Below are positions 5,516 to 5,776 of a stretch of DNA of 5,776 nt, piece by piece. The notes beneath the pieces are model-generated. The model did no database searches. It was not told where the DNA came from and worked only from the letters and a program-made list of their open reading frames with translations. This DNA comes from Clostridiales bacterium (GTDB lineage Bacteria > Bacillota > Clostridia > Christensenellales > Aristaeellaceae), in the NCBI GenBank assembly GCA_004557805.1, contig SFFS01000159.1:1-5776 (forward strand). The letters run 5' to 3'. Positions within the stretch are counted from its first letter, which is position 1. Every line of letters begins with the position of its first letter. The position numbers and the translations under genes are program-made.

Positions 5516-5531
5516 GGCGGCGCAAGCCGCC
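5516..5531. repeat. GGCGGC-GCAA-GCCGCC palindrome next to the aminotransferase stop
   Basis: A perfect 6-bp stem closes a GCAA loop, a GNRA-type tetraloop in plus-strand RNA. It lies 6 nt beyond the stop codon of the minus-strand gene. No T-run follows directly on the minus strand, where TGAAAAA comes next. It may act together with the stem-loop at 5481-5509 or be a genome repeat of the same kind as 3927-3942. Confidence 0.5.
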
Positions 5532-5537
5532 CTAAAT

Positions 5538-5776
5538 TTATTCCACCTCGGACACAAACCTGGCGATGGACGCAAGCCCCGCCTCGATGTCCTCCCGGCT
5601 GACGGCGTAAGAAATGCGGCAGAAGCCCGGCGCGCAGAACGCCTCGCCCGGCACGACCGCCACGCTCGCGCCGTCGAGCAGCATGCTCGCAAGCGCCACG
5701 TCGTCGTCGATGCGCTGGCCGCGCCACTTGCGGCCGATGAGCTGTTTGCAGTTGAGCATCACGTAGAACGCGCCGT
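5538..5776 (-). CDS. Class I/II PLP-dependent aminotransferase, C-terminal end (5' part outside window)
   Basis: The last 78 residues of a minus-strand gene are visible, ending in TAA at 5540-5538. They begin GAFYVMLN, matching the conserved P-x-GAFY segment of aspartate-aminotransferase-like enzymes. They continue through ASMLLDGASVAVVPGEAF, APGFCRISYAVS and the closing helix EAGLASIARFV. The Arg in CRISYA corresponds to the family's arginine that binds the substrate alpha-carboxylate. The Lys that binds PLP lies upstream, outside the window. The fold-type I aminotransferase assignment is firm; the substrate (aspartate, alanine, aromatic or other) cannot be decided from this end. The gene converges on the solute-binding gene, and terminators lie between them. 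Confidence 0.9.
   Translation of the reverse strand, partial: GAFYVMLNCKQLIGRKWRGQRIDDDVALASMLLDGASVAVVPGEAFCAPGFCRISYAVSREDIEAGLASIARFVSEVE

Noticed and set aside
4182..5525. A 447-codon open frame on the minus strand opposite the solute-binding gene
   Set aside because: It has no recognisable domain and is rich in Arg and Gly. It begins inside the repeat-rich spacer, and the opposite frame has a signal peptide, promoter and ribosome site.

Overview
The window is GC-rich (above 60% by eye) with strong AAAGGAGG-type ribosome binding sites, vegetative promoters including an extended -10, and intrinsic terminators. Its proteins (Tex, a cytoplasmic-type BMP/ParB-like protein, an AlsE-like epimerase) resemble those of GC-rich Clostridia of the gut type (Oscillospiraceae or Christensenellales relatives). 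That placement is inferred from protein character and signals, not from a marker gene. It reads as chromosomal housekeeping DNA. I see no transposase, phage gene, CRISPR array, rRNA or tRNA.

Layout. From 1 to 863 on the minus strand lies the first part of a protein that I assign tentatively to a Clostridial family with a ParB-like N-terminal region and, usually, a BMP/PnrA-type C-terminal domain; its 3' end is outside the window. A 157-bp divergent promoter region (864-1020) separates it from a plus-strand pair: tex (1021-3180) and, 17 nt later, a ribulose-phosphate-3-epimerase-family gene (3198-3869). The pair ends in a clear rho-independent terminator (3886-3920). After a 303-bp spacer comes a single gene for a secreted solute-binding-type protein (4173-5282). 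Its near-consensus promoter (TTGACA-17-TATACT) drives a leader of about 160 nt that can fold into one long rod-like hairpin. A 255-bp convergent spacer packed with inverted and direct repeats (5283-5537) separates it from the C-terminal end of a class I/II PLP aminotransferase on the minus strand (5538-5776).

Functional links are loose. Tex (RNA-binding, transcription/translation related) and the epimerase (sugar phosphates) are probably co-transcribed. The solute-binding protein has no permease or ATPase beside it. No multi-gene new system is visible in the coding part.

The least explained content is non-coding: (1) the structured leader at about 4017-4136; (2) the convergent spacer, whose two near-identical terminators face each other, share a direct repeat at a 192-bp offset and flank a nested stem-loop; (3) small GGCGCAA-type palindromes found in all three large intergenic spaces; and (4) a symmetric divergent promoter region. 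All pairings were worked out by hand and not computed.
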